Assembly: GCF_030160835.1 (NCBI RefSeq) | Contig: NZ_BSPC01000032.1 | Span: 55,015-119,014, forward strand | Length of the DNA stretch: 64,000 bases | Origin: Labrys miyagiensis | Lineage (GTDB): Bacteria > Pseudomonadota > Alphaproteobacteria > Rhizobiales > Labraceae | Direction: 5' to 3' | Part shown: positions 9,391 to 18,900 of the stretch, piece by piece | Layout of the letters: every line of letters starts with the position of its first letter | Position numbering within the stretch: position 1 is the first letter of the stretch | Translations under genes and position numbers: made by a program | Notes under the pieces: model-generated | The model's input: the letters and a program-made list of their open reading frames with translations, nothing else | Database searches by the model: none | What the model was told of the DNA's origin: nothing

Positions 9391-9885
9391 ATGGTCGATG
9401 AGGCGCAGCTTATCCGCATTGCCGGCGCGGTCCGGCGGTTTCTGGAGCCGGCCTGGCTGGAATGGCACAGGGCCTGGGGCGAGATGCCGGCGGTGCCCTC
9501 GCGCTGGACCGACACGCGCTCGAGCGTCTTCCTGCAGAAGGTGATGCGGGAGGATTTCGGGCTGCCGGCGACGTGGCGCTCCGGCACGCCGCGGCTGCTG
9601 CCCGACGGACCCGATGACTGCCCCTATGGCTTCCAGACCACGCAAGGCTGGGAAGCGCATGCCTGGGTCGAGGTTGGCGGCTGGATCGTCGATGTGACGC
9701 TGGACCAGCATGGCGGTGCGCCTGTGGTCGTCGCGCCGGCTTCCGATCCGCGCTACAGCGCGGGCGAAGGCCCCTCCGCCCTTCCCGAGTTCAGCGCCGG
9801 CCGCAGCCAGGCGATCGAGGAACTCTGGCCGAAATGGCAGGCCTCCGAGGAGAGGCAAGATCTCATCGGTGCGCCCGCGCGTTGA
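9391..9885 (+). CDS. Hypothetical protein, possible papain/transglutaminase-like fold
   Basis: 164 residues, soluble, no signal peptide. The part GWEAHAWVEVGGWIVDVTLDQHG has the His...Asp spacing seen in transglutaminase-like or other papain-fold proteins, and an upstream conserved-looking SVFLQKVMREDFGLP segment could precede the nucleophile region, but no clear catalytic Cys motif is visible. Function unknown. Confidence 0.6.
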   Translation: MVDEAQLIRIAGAVRRFLEPAWLEWHRAWGEMPAVPSRWTDTRSSVFLQKVMREDFGLPATWRSGTPRLLPDGPDDCPYGFQTTQGWEAHAWVEVGGWIVDVTLDQHGGAPVVVAPASDPRYSAGEGPSALPEFSAGRSQAIEELWPKWQASEERQDLIGAPAR

Positions 9886-10042
9886 ACGCACGCACCAGCG
9901 CCACGAAGACCCCGCCGCGAGATAATGGAAGAGGCCTATATCGTCTTCATGCGAGCGCATTTCGTGCAAAATCCGTAAGCTGACTGGACAAGACAGCCCT
10001 TTCGCGGCTAATCGGCGTTACCTGCCGATAGGGAATCGTGTC

Positions 10043-10348
10043 TTGCCAGCCATTTCAGGCTCCAAACGCCTCATCCTGGGACGCGAGCACGACGAAGCCC
10101 TGAGAGCCGGGGTCCTCGCAGTGCTGCGCGGGCACAAGGCGCAGACGCGCGCCAGCTCCTGGGACATCGGCGGCTGCCAGGAGGTCTCCACCCTCCGCTT
10201 CACGATCGAGGGACAGGAGGTTACCCTCACCTCCGGCACCAATGCGGGTCTGGCCCTCGAAGGCCCGGCCGCCTTGGTCGACAGGATCCGGATGGAGGTC
10301 GGAGCGTCGCTGTCTCTGGACATGATGCCTGACAGCCGACAGCCCTGA
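10043..10348 (+). CDS. Hypothetical small protein
   Basis: 101 residues from a TTG codon; no better start is visible. The C-terminal half (STLRFTIEGQEVTLTSGTNAGLALEGPAALVDRIR) alternates like a small beta-sheet domain. No signal peptide or known motif. Coding is judged from amino-acid composition and its fit between flanking genes. The opposite strand over 10018-10323 is also open but reads as a shadow. Confidence 0.45.
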   Translation: MPAISGSKRLILGREHDEALRAGVLAVLRGHKAQTRASSWDIGGCQEVSTLRFTIEGQEVTLTSGTNAGLALEGPAALVDRIRMEVGASLSLDMMPDSRQP

Positions 10349-10364
10349 ACGCGGTATCAGGAAC

Positions 10365-11207
10365 TCAGTTGGAGGAGTCAGGATCGAAATCGGTGGAGAG
10401 ACTAAGAGACCGCCAGGCCTCGTCCGCCTCGCGGCGCGTGCGCTCGGCTTCCGTCACCGCGCGATAGGCATCGCTGCCGAGAAGCAGGCGCAGGGGCGGC
10501 TCGTCCAAGGCAGCGATCTCGATGATCGCCCGGGCGGCCTTGGCGGGATCGCCCGGCTGGGCGCCGTTGAAGCTGCGCTGGAAGCGGACGGCAGCGCCGA
10601 CGGTTGTGTCGTAATCGGGATGGCCTTCATGGAGCTGCGTCGATGCACCGGCAAAGTCGGTGCGGAAGCCGCCGGGCTCGATGATCGTGACCTTCACGCC
10701 AAGTGGGCCAGCCTCCTTGGCGAGCACTTCCGAGAAGCCCTCGACGGCCCATTTGGCGGCGGAATAGGGGGCGCGGCCCACGGCGCCGATACGCCCGCCC
10801 ACGGAGGAAAATTGGATGATATGCCCCGCTCTCTGCCGGCGCATGATAGGGAGCGCGGCCTTGGTCATGATGATGGTGCCAAAAAGATTGGTCTCGATCT
10901 GGGTGCGGAACTCGGCAAGGCTGGTGTCCTCGGTGGGCGCGACATTGCCGTAGCCGGCGTTGTTGACGAGGACATCGAGCCGGCCGAAGCTTTCGAGCGC
11001 CAGTGCAACTGCTTTTGCTGCGCCCTGCTCGTCGGTGACGTCGAGCGCCGCGAGACGGACACGGTCGCCATGGCGTTCGGCGAGATCGTGAAGCTGGCCG
11101 GGATCGCGTGCCGTCGCGACGAGCCGGTCGCCAGCGGCCAGAACTGCTTCGGCGAGGGCACGCCCGAGGCCGCGGGAACTGCCGGTTATCAGCCAGACCG
11201 TCGACAT
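10365..11207 (-). CDS. SDR family oxidoreductase
   Basis: 280 residues of classical short-chain dehydrogenase type. Cofactor motif TGSSRGLG near the N-terminus, NNAGYGNV in the middle, catalytic Ser in FSSVGGRIGA and the YSAAKWA Tyr/Lys pair. The size and EPGGFRTDFAG segment fit NAD(P)-dependent oxidoreductases acting on small carbonyl or alcohol substrates. It is divergent from a LysR-type regulator gene, which likely controls it. Confidence 0.9.
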   Translation of the reverse strand: MSTVWLITGSSRGLGRALAEAVLAAGDRLVATARDPGQLHDLAERHGDRVRLAALDVTDEQGAAKAVALALESFGRLDVLVNNAGYGNVAPTEDTSLAEFRTQIETNLFGTIIMTKAALPIMRRQRAGHIIQFSSVGGRIGAVGRAPYSAAKWAVEGFSEVLAKEAGPLGVKVTIIEPGGFRTDFAGASTQLHEGHPDYDTTVGAAVRFQRSFNGAQPGDPAKAARAIIEIAALDEPPLRLLLGSDAYRAVTEAERTRREADEAWRSLSLSTDFDPDSSN

Positions 11208-11288
11208 GATGGACTCCTAAGCTGCGGGATTTGCCCCGCGATTGGCGCGCCGACCTCGGGGCCGGCATGCCGCTGATCTAAGCTTCTA

Positions 11289-11332
11289 GGATTAATCCGA
11301 TAAGCGGGATAAACCTGCATTGCGTCATGCAG
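11289..11332. promoter_or_regulatory. Palindromes in the SDR/LysR divergent promoter
   Basis: GGATTAATCC (11289-11298) is a perfect 10-bp palindrome. CTGCAT...ATGCAG with a 6-base spacer lies at 11315-11332, just before the regulator start. LysR regulators often bind such dyads in the shared intergenic region, so these are candidate operators. Confidence 0.4.
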
Positions 11333-11343
11333 GAATCGGGACA

Positions 11344-12246
11344 ATGCACAAAAGCGGCTTGGTGGAGCTTGAGGCCGTTGCGGCGGTGGCCCGTTACGGC
11401 AATTTCCGGGCCGCGGCCGAGGAACTCGGCATGTCCGCCTCCGCCCTCAGCCACGCCGTGGCCGGCCTGGAGGCCCGGCTCGGCGTGCGCCTGTTCAACC
11501 GGACCACGCGCAGCGTCTCGCTCTCGGCGGCAGGCGAGCAGTTCGTCGAGACCATCATGCCCGCGCTGGCCGAAATCCGCCGCGCGATGGAAGGCGTCAA
11601 CACGCACCGCGCCAAGCCGATGGGTATTCTGCGCCTCAACAGCTCCGTGAACGCGGCGCGCCAGATCCTCACGCCGATTGTGCTCGAATATCTGAAGCGT
11701 TATCCGGATATGACGGTCGATATCGTCACCGAAGCCCGGCTGGTCGACATCGTCGGCAGCGGCTTCGACGCCGGTATCCGCATGGCCGATTCCGTTCCCG
11801 GCGACATGATCGCCGTCCCGCTCGGCGGCAACCTCAACTTCGCCGTGGTGGCTTCGCCCAATTATTTCAGGAACAGGCCCAAGCCCACGGTCCCTCCCGA
11901 CCTGCTGGGCCATCGCTGCATCCGTGCGCGCTGGCCAAGCGGAGTCCTCTATCGCTGGGAGTTCGAACGGCAGGGCGAGAGCTACACGCTCGACGTGCCG
12001 GGTTCCCTCATCCTCGACGAATCCGGCCTGATGCGGGAAGCCGCGCTCACCGGTGCCGGCCTTGCTTATCTGTCGGAATGGTCGGTGAAGGACGACCTGG
12101 CCGCTGGCCGCCTCATACAGGTGCTGGCGGAGTGGACCCCGGCGGGGCCCGGCCTCAGCCTCTACTTCCCAGGCCGCCGCCTCGTGCCGGCAGGCCTGCG
12201 CGCCTTCATCGATCTCATTCGCGAGGTAAATGGGCGTCGGGGGTAG
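11344..12246 (+). CDS. LysR family transcriptional regulator
   Basis: About 300 residues from ATG 11344. The N-terminal helix-turn-helix is typical (VELEAVAAVARYGNFRAAAE, then ELGMSASALSHAVAGLEARL, followed by GVRLFNRTTRSVSLSAAGE). The C-terminal effector domain contains GFDAGIRMADSVPGDMIAVP and LPxGLRAFIDLIRE-like segments, as in the group of LysR proteins paired with SDR or NADPH-dependent reductases. It is divergent from the SDR gene at 10365-11207 and convergent with another SDR gene. Confidence 0.9.
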   Translation: MHKSGLVELEAVAAVARYGNFRAAAEELGMSASALSHAVAGLEARLGVRLFNRTTRSVSLSAAGEQFVETIMPALAEIRRAMEGVNTHRAKPMGILRLNSSVNAARQILTPIVLEYLKRYPDMTVDIVTEARLVDIVGSGFDAGIRMADSVPGDMIAVPLGGNLNFAVVASPNYFRNRPKPTVPPDLLGHRCIRARWPSGVLYRWEFERQGESYTLDVPGSLILDESGLMREAALTGAGLAYLSEWSVKDDLAAGRLIQVLAEWTPAGPGLSLYFPGRRLVPAGLRAFIDLIREVNGRRG

Positions 12247-12258
12247 CGCCTAGCGTGC

Positions 12259-13038
12259 TCACAGCGATTCCACATTGCCGTCCACGCCTAGCGACTGGCC
12301 GGAGATGTTGATGCCGGCCGGCGAGAGCAGGAAGAGCACCATGGCGGCGACATCCTCGGGCCCGGTCATGCGGCGCAGCGAGATGCGGTTGAGATATTCC
12401 TGTTCCATCGCCTCATAGCTCTCGCCGACCTGCCCGGCGCGAGCCCGGATGACGCCCACCATGCGCGGCCCGCGGATGACGCCGGGCAGGATGGCGTTGA
12501 CGCGGATGCCGGAAGGTCCCAGTTCCTTGGCCAAGCTCTGGGTGAAGCCGATCACGCCCCATTTCGCCGCCGAATAGGGTGTGCGGAAGGCATAGCCATG
12601 GCGCCCCGCCGCCGAGGACAGGTTGACGATGGCGCCATTGCCGGCCTGCTTGAGCAGGGGCACGGCGTGGTGCGTGCAGAGGAACTGCCCGGTGAGGCAG
12701 ACATCGATGGTGCGGCGCCAGTCGGCTGGCGCGATGTCCTCGACACCGCCCGTCGGCCCGGCGATGCCGGCATTGTTGATGAGGGCGTCGAGGCCGCCGA
12801 GCCCCTTGCGCACCTCGTCGAACAGCTTCCCCACGGCCGCCTCATCGGAGACGTCGCAGATGCTGGCGCCGTGCCCGGGATGAGCGGCGCGGAAATCGGC
12901 GAGGTGATGTTCGGCGACATCGCAGACATGCACCCTCGTCCCGTTCTCGATCAGGAGATCGGCGATCGAACGGCCGATGCCGGAGGCACCCGCTGTGACG
13001 AGAACGCGCAGGCCTGGGTTCAAGGCGATGCCGGGCAT
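12259..13038 (-). CDS. SDR family oxidoreductase
   Basis: 259 residues. Cofactor motif TAGASGIGRSIADLL, NNAGIAGPTGG, catalytic Ser in NLSSAAGRHGYAF, and Tyr/Lys in YSAAKWGVIGF; the C-terminus SGQSLGVDGNVESL is the usual SDR end. Distinct from the neighbouring SDR gene (different length and motifs), so it is not a recent duplicate. Substrate unknown. Confidence 0.9.
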   Translation of the reverse strand: MPGIALNPGLRVLVTAGASGIGRSIADLLIENGTRVHVCDVAEHHLADFRAAHPGHGASICDVSDEAAVGKLFDEVRKGLGGLDALINNAGIAGPTGGVEDIAPADWRRTIDVCLTGQFLCTHHAVPLLKQAGNGAIVNLSSAAGRHGYAFRTPYSAAKWGVIGFTQSLAKELGPSGIRVNAILPGVIRGPRMVGVIRARAGQVGESYEAMEQEYLNRISLRRMTGPEDVAAMVLFLLSPAGINISGQSLGVDGNVESL

Positions 13039-13353
13039 GAAATTTCCTCGAATGGTTAATTCTGTCGTTTGGGCAAGGAAGGATTAGCCAAACCTTGCGC
13101 CATCCAGCCCTCCTGTCCAGCGTCCGCGGCGAGAGGTTACCGGGATATTGCCCTCGCGCCCCAAACTCGCACGCAACGTAAAGGGTTTGGTTACCAAGAT
13201 TGGGCACACTTCCCCAAGTCGGCTAAGGGCCGATCGTGACTGGAATTTCGCTGGCCGCGCGCAAAACCGCCTTTCGCAGCAGCCGACCTTGACGCTCAGC
13301 CGATGGTTTCACGGGGCGAACACCCTCGTGAGACTGTCCCGGAAATCAGTTCT
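13039..13353. other. Non-coding region upstream of the DUF2778 gene
   Basis: About 315 bases. No convincing gene, repeat or hairpin terminator was seen; it probably carries divergent promoters for the SDR gene and the L,D-transpeptidase-like gene. Confidence 0.4.
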
Positions 13354-14592
13354 ATGACCTATGTTCGTGCGTCCCGCCACGTCGCTTCTTCTGATGGTCG
13401 TGTGCCGCGCCGAATGAGGTTCCGCTGGCTGCTCATCGGCGGCATTAGCTTTGGCGCAGTTGCGACGGCCTGGACGACGATCACGTTGGTTGCCCCCTCC
13501 GTGGTGGCCACCTCGCTGTCTGCAAGCCCGAACCTGCGTGTCGCCGACCCCTTCGCACCCAAGATGGTGATGGTGTCCAACCGGCTGCCGGAGTCAGCAC
13601 TGGTGGCCGACGATCCCGCCCGCATCATCGCCGAGGAGACCGTGGCGGCGAACCAGAACGACAATGCCGCCACGCCCGGCCCGATGGCGAGCGCCGATGG
13701 CAGCATGCCGGCCGTGGTCCGAAACGGCATGGAGATCGCGCCCGGCGTACCCGTGCGGCGGGCCGACGAGCTCACGCCTTCGCTGGGACCGGTGCTGGCG
13801 AGCCTGACGCCTTATGCCAATGACTCCGACCTGGCAACGCCCACCATCCAAACGGTGACGGCGGTAAACGCCAATCCGGCGCCCCCGGAGACACAGGCGC
13901 CTCAAGCGCCGGCGGACGCCGAAGCTGATGATCCCACCGTAACAGGCAGCCTTCCCGATACCATTCCCCTGCCCCCAGTGCGCGATGTGACGCTGGCGGA
14001 GGCCGAACCGCCGGCAGCCCCGGTGCCGTTGCCGCCGGCGAGCCCGGTCCGGCGTCCCGGCCCCGTACTCGCCTCGCTGGATCCAGCCGAGAGGCGCCAG
14101 GCGCCGGCCCCGCCTTCCGCACCCGCCATCTCCCTGCCGAGCTTCGGCAACCGCACGGCTGTCTATGACATCGCCGCCCATACGGTCTACCTGCCGAATG
14201 GCGAGAAGCTGGAAGCCCATTCGGGGCTGGGCGGCCTGCTGGACGACCCCGGCTCCGTCCATATGAAGAATCGCGGCGCGACACCGCCACACACCTATGA
14301 TCTCTCGCCGCGCGAGCAACTGTTCCATGGCGTCGCGGCGCTGCGGCTGACACCTGCGGACGGGGCTAATGTCTATGGCCGCGTCGGCCTGCTCGCCCAT
14401 ACCTATATGCTTGGGCCGCGCGGCGATTCGAATGGCTGCGTCTCCTTCAAGGACTACAGCCGCTTTCTGCGCGCCTACCGCAACGGCGAGGTCAACAAGC
14501 TCGCCGTGGTGCCGAGCCTGTCGCGCTCAGGAAGCCAACTTGCCTCGCGCAGCAAGCGCAGTTGGTGGTGGTTCGCCTCCAGCACGGATTGA
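13354..14592 (+). CDS. DUF2778 (Tlde1-like L,D-transpeptidase fold) envelope protein
   Basis: About 412 residues from ATG 13354. A membrane segment near residues 24-45 (WLLIGGISFGAVATAWTTIT) precedes a long Pro/Ala-rich periplasmic linker. The C-terminal domain (YDIAAHTVYLPNGEKLEAHSG, then HTYMLGPRGDSNGCVSFKDY) has the His/Cys signature of the DUF2778/Tlde1 group, related to L,D-transpeptidases acting on peptidoglycan. No type VI secretion genes are nearby and the protein is membrane anchored, so a cell-wall maintenance role in the producer is more likely than an injected toxin. The activity is inferred. Confidence 0.75.
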   Translation: MTYVRASRHVASSDGRVPRRMRFRWLLIGGISFGAVATAWTTITLVAPSVVATSLSASPNLRVADPFAPKMVMVSNRLPESALVADDPARIIAEETVAANQNDNAATPGPMASADGSMPAVVRNGMEIAPGVPVRRADELTPSLGPVLASLTPYANDSDLATPTIQTVTAVNANPAPPETQAPQAPADAEADDPTVTGSLPDTIPLPPVRDVTLAEAEPPAAPVPLPPASPVRRPGPVLASLDPAERRQAPAPPSAPAISLPSFGNRTAVYDIAAHTVYLPNGEKLEAHSGLGGLLDDPGSVHMKNRGATPPHTYDLSPREQLFHGVAALRLTPADGANVYGRVGLLAHTYMLGPRGDSNGCVSFKDYSRFLRAYRNGEVNKLAVVPSLSRSGSQLASRSKRSWWWFASSTD

Positions 14593-14638
14593 GCGCATCG
14601 GCCCCGGCTTCCAATCCGGGACCTACGCCACCGAGTTC

Positions 14639-14742
14639 TAGAGCAAAATGCGTTCAGGTAGGAGCAAATTTCGAAATTAACTTGCTGGTATCAAGCGCAT
14701 TTTGCGAATCTTGGTGATTCGATCTGAAAGTAAAACGCTCTA
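14639..14742. repeat. About 100-bp intergenic repeat, copy A
   Basis: Starts TAGAGCAAAATGCGTTCAGG and ends AAAGTAAAACGCTCTA. It matches, in inverted orientation, the block at 15817-15919 over nearly its full length. Confidence 0.7.
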
Positions 14743-14785
14743 TCGCTTTTTTTGAAGGCGAACGCCTGTTCCGCCTGATGCCTCT

Positions 14786-15232
14786 TCAGGCCGTCTGCTC
14801 CTCGTCGCCCCTGCCGATCAGGCCAAACCGCAGAGCGAGCACACGTCCCGGCCCATGCACGGCGGCGAAAAGCAGGCCGGCGATGAAAGTGAAGTGATCG
14901 ACGAAGAAGCCGAACTCCGCCTGATTACCCGCCCAGCGACCAGGACCATGGAAGGAGAAGGCGAGGAAGAGCACATAGACGGCCGCGAGCAGTGCGGTCT
15001 CCGTAAAGAAAGCGCCGGTGAGGAAGCCGAGGATCAGCAGGCATTCGAACAACGCCGCGCACCAGGCCAGGAAGAGCGAGGCCGGAAAGCCGGCTGCCGC
15101 GATGAAAGCGGCGGTGCCTTCGATATTGGAGAATTTGAAGGCGGCGGCCATAATGAAAAGCGCCGCGAAGATCAGGCGGGCGAGCAGGGTGGCGGCGGTC
15201 TTCCAGGGGGCTCGGGTAGCAGCGGCGGTCAT
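14786..15232 (-). CDS. DoxX-like membrane protein
   Basis: About 148 residues from ATG 15232. Four hydrophobic segments (LLARLIFAALFIMAAAFKFS, FPASLFLAWCAALFECLLIL, ALLAAVYVLFLAFSF, HFTFIAGLLFAAV) and the GRWAGNQAEFGFFVDH loop fit the DoxX family. Members are inner-membrane proteins linked to respiratory or redox stress functions, but the exact reaction is not known. Single gene placed beside a repeat element at the edge of the copper island. Confidence 0.82.
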   Translation of the reverse strand: MTAAATRAPWKTAATLLARLIFAALFIMAAAFKFSNIEGTAAFIAAAGFPASLFLAWCAALFECLLILGFLTGAFFTETALLAAVYVLFLAFSFHGPGRWAGNQAEFGFFVDHFTFIAGLLFAAVHGPGRVLALRFGLIGRGDEEQTA

Positions 15233-15586
15233 GGATCTGTCTCCGGTCAGGGTGCTTGACGTCAGCGGTTGGATCGCGGGCCTCGGACCGGACGTTACAA
15301 CCGCCGTTTGCTCCAAGGACGATCCGCCAGCCAGGGAACCGACAGGAAGACCCGCCTTTTTCTCGGATTGGATACCGGCACGGGATGGGAGAGCCGGCTG
15401 AACCTTTTTGAGCAGTTTGAACCCGCAGATAGGTAAGTTTCAGCCTTTGTCTTCCTGACTCGTCTCGATTGACATGGCGGCTACGAGCGCAAAGGCCTGC
15501 TGGTGGACCCCTGGGTCTTGATGGATGTGGAACACGAGCTCAATGAGCAGGGGCGCGTAAGCGATCAAACGGATCCAACGTAGGGC

Positions 15587-15649
15587 GAAAGGCCCCGTGC
15601 GGTTGGGGCCGCCCGGGGGCTTTCACGTTGTGTATATGGTTGCGGGGGC
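15587..15649. other. Hairpin plus tRNA-fMet-like 3' end (putative attachment site, left)
   Basis: GAAAGGCCCCG (15587-15597) pairs with CGGGGGCTTTC (15614-15624) with one mismatch; 13 bases later comes TGGTTGCGGGGGC (15637-15649), the reverse complement of GCCCCCGCAACCA. That is the acceptor-stem end plus CCA of initiator tRNA-fMet as known in E. coli. Read on the minus strand it looks like a tRNA tail followed by its terminator, with the tRNA body missing. A similar unit lies at 21662-21720. Confidence 0.5.
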
Positions 15650-15816
15650 TCACCACCACCGAGACCGGCATTCGCCGATGAGCTCCATTTAACCAACTCA
15701 ATCGGCAATGAAATCTATCGTGACGACATCTCCCGGAGCCTGAACATCAGGGATATTCTCGCGTTTACTGGGTGCCTGCCCCTAGGACAGGCATATTGGA
15801 TCATTCATGCCTGGTA

Positions 15817-15919
15817 GGGCATTTTACTTTCAGATCGAATCACCAAGAATCGCAAAATGCATTTGCTACCAGTGAGTTGATCCGAAACTCCGCTCCTGCC
15901 TGAATGCATCTTGCTCTAA
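15817..15919. repeat. About 100-bp intergenic repeat, copy B (inverted)
   Basis: The reverse complement starts TTAGAGCAAGATGCATTCAG and shares the long block TTGGTGATTCGATCTGAAAG with copy A at 14639-14742. The two copies face each other across the DoxX gene and the left island junction. Confidence 0.7.
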
Positions 15920-15981
15920 TAGATCATTGGCAGCGCAACGGGGGAAACGCGTTTCATCGGCTGCGATGTCATTTGTTGTCG

Positions 15982-18900
15982 TCATTCAGCTGCGATGAAA
16001 TTTGGGACATCTCCAGTCGCAGATTCAGGAGCACTTGATCGCAGCCCCCATCCCTTGACCAGGCTATAAATTGCTGGAATCACGATGAGCGTCAGCAAGG
16101 TGGAGGAGACCATGCCGCCGATCATCGGCACCGCGATGCGCTGCATGATCTCGGATCCCGTACCGGTGCTCCACAGGATCGGCACGAGACCCGCCATGAT
16201 AGCGACAACGGTCATCATCTTCGGCCGCACGCGCTCGACGGCGCCCAGCATGATCGCTTCGTTAAGATCAGAGCGCGTGAAGACGCGGCCGGCGGCCTGC
16301 CGCTCCGCCCGGATCTCGTTCAGTGCCTGGTCGAGATACATCAGCATGACGACGCCGGTCTCGGCGGCGACGCCTGACAGGGCGATGAAGCCAACGACGA
16401 CCGCAACCGACAGGTTGAAGCCGAGCCACCACATCAGCCAGAGCCCGCCCACCAGCGCGAAGGGGAGCGACAGCATGACGATCAGGGTTTCGGTGAGCCG
16501 CCCGAAGTTCAGATAGAGCAGCAGGAAGATGATCATCAGCGTCACGGGCACAACGATCTTCAGCTTGGCCTCGGCGCGCTGCAGATATTCGAACTGCCCG
16601 CTCCACTGCACATAAGTGCCCGGCGGAAAGTGAACGTTGTCGGCCACCGCCTTCTGCGCATCGGCGATATAGCTGCCGAGATCGCGGTCGTGCATGTCGA
16701 CATAGATATAGAGGGCGAGCTGGCCGTTCTCTGTCCGGATCGAGGTCGGGCCGCGTGCGAGTTCCACCTTGGCGACTTCGCCGAGGGGTACGGTGCCGCC
16801 GTTCGGCATCGAAATCAGCACGTCGCGGGCGATGGATTGCGGATCGCTGCGCAGGTCGCGCGGATAGCGAACATTGATGGTATAGCGTTCGCGACCCTCC
16901 ACTGTGGTGGTGACGGCGTCGCCGCCGAGCGCCATCGAGATCGTGTCCTGCAGGTTGCCGACCATCAAACCGTAGCGGGCAAGCGCATCTCGATCCGGCA
17001 CGATATCGAGATAATAGCCCCCGACCACGCGTTCGGCATAGGCGCTGGAGGTGCCGGGCACGTTGCGCATCACGGTTTCGATCTCGCGCGCGACCTTCTC
17101 CATCTCGCCAAGGTCCCTGCCAAGGACCTTGATGCCGACCGGTGTGCGAATGCCGGTGGCGAGCATGTCGGTGCGCGCCTTGATCGGCATGGTCCACGCA
17201 TTGGAGACGCCCGGGAATTGGAGAGCCTTGTCCATCTCGGCGGTCAGGCTGTCGGTCGTCACCCCGGGCGGCCATTGATCCTTGGGCTTGAGGTTGATCA
17301 CCGTCTCGAACATCTCGCTCGGCGCGGGATCGGTCGAGGTGTCGGCCCGCCCGGCCTTGCCGTAGACGGAGGCGACCTCAGGGAAGCCCTTGATGATGCG
17401 GTCCTGCGTCTGCAGCAGTTGGGCCGCCGACGTCACCGAGATGCCCGGCAAGGTCGTCGGCATGTAGAGCAGCGTACCCTCGTTCAGCGCTGGCATGAAC
17501 TCGGTGCCGATCCTGCCGAGAGGCCAGACGCTGACGCCAAGCGCGGCGATTGCCAGCACAATAGTCAGCGTCTTGGCCTTGAGCACGCCGCGGATCAGCG
17601 GCCGGTAGACCCAGATCAGCGCACGGTTGATCGGATTCATGTGTTCGGGAATGATCTTGCCGCGCACGAACAGGATCATAAGCACCGGCACCAGCGTGAT
17701 GGACAGGATGGCGGCCGCCGCCATCGAGAACGTCTTGGTGAAGGCCAGTGGCCCGAACAAGCGCCCTTCCTGCGATTCAAGCGTGAAGATCGGCATGAAC
17801 GACACGGTGATGACCAGCAGGCTGAAGAACAGCGATGGGCCGACCTCGCGCGCCGCCTCGATCAGCACCTCGGCCCGGGATCTATCCGGCGCTGCTCGCT
17901 CCAGATGCTTATGGGCGTTCTCGATCATCACGATGGCGCCGTCGATCATGGCGCCGATGGCGATGGCAATGCCGCCCAGGCTCATGATGTTGGCGCCGAG
18001 GCCGAGCAGCCGCATGGCGCCGAAGGCCATCAGGATGCCGACAGGCAGCATGAGGATGGCGACAAGGGCGCTCCGGATATGCAGGAGGAAGACGATGCAG
18101 ACGATCGCCACGATGATGCTTTCCTCGAGCAGCGTATGCTTGAGCGTCTCGATGGCTGACAGGATCAGGTTGGAGCGGTCATAGACCGGCACGATCCTGG
18201 TGCCCTCCGGCAGACTCGGCATCAGGGCGGCGATGCGCTCCTTGATGTTGTCGATGACGTCGAGCGCATTGGAGCCGGAGCGCTGGAGGGCGATGCCGCT
18301 GGCGACCTCCCCCTCGCCGTTGAGCTCGGTGATGCCCTGTCGTTCGTCTGGCCCGAGCTCGATCCGCGCTACATCCTTGAGCAGCACGGGCGTGCCGTTG
18401 TCGACCTTGAGCACGATCTTGCCGATATCGTCGACGCCGCGCAGATAGCCCTTGCCGCGCACGATGAACTCGAAGCCCGACAGTTCGAGGGTGCGCCCGC
18501 CGACATCGGTGTTGCTGCCGCGGATGACCTCGCGGACCTTGTCGAGCGTGATGCCGAGATCGCGCATCTTCTGGGGATCGACGACCACGTTGTATTGCTT
18601 GACGAAGCCTCCGACGCTGGCGATCTCCGCCACGCCGTCGGCCTTGGCAAGGCCGTAGCGCAGCGCATAGTCCTGCGTGCTGCGCGTCTCCGCCAGGCTC
18701 TGGTTCTCGGCGGTGACCGCATATTGATAAACCCAGCCGACGCCGGTGGCGTCGGGGCCCAGCGTCGGCGAGACGCCCGCCGGCAGGCGCGTGGCCGCCG
18801 CGTTGAGATATTCGAGCACCCGCGAGCGGGCCCAGTAGATATCGGTGCCGTCCTCGAAGATGATGTAGACGAAGGAGACGCCGAAGAAGGAAAAGCCGCG

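Larger units (their letters stand above)
15233..15981. other. Non-coding junction region with repeats
   Basis: About 750 bases. It holds a hairpin plus tRNA-tail motif (15587-15649), one repeat copy (15817-15919), and near 15476-15583 a short open stretch (GLLVDPWVLMDVEHELNEQG) that resembles the end of a decayed gene. No complete gene was seen. Confidence 0.5.

Noticed and set aside
16630-18159. 509-codon plus-strand reading frame opposite cusA
   Set aside because: Composition is His/Arg/Asp-rich without domains and it mirrors the high-G+C codons of cusA, which has full RND homology. Shadow.
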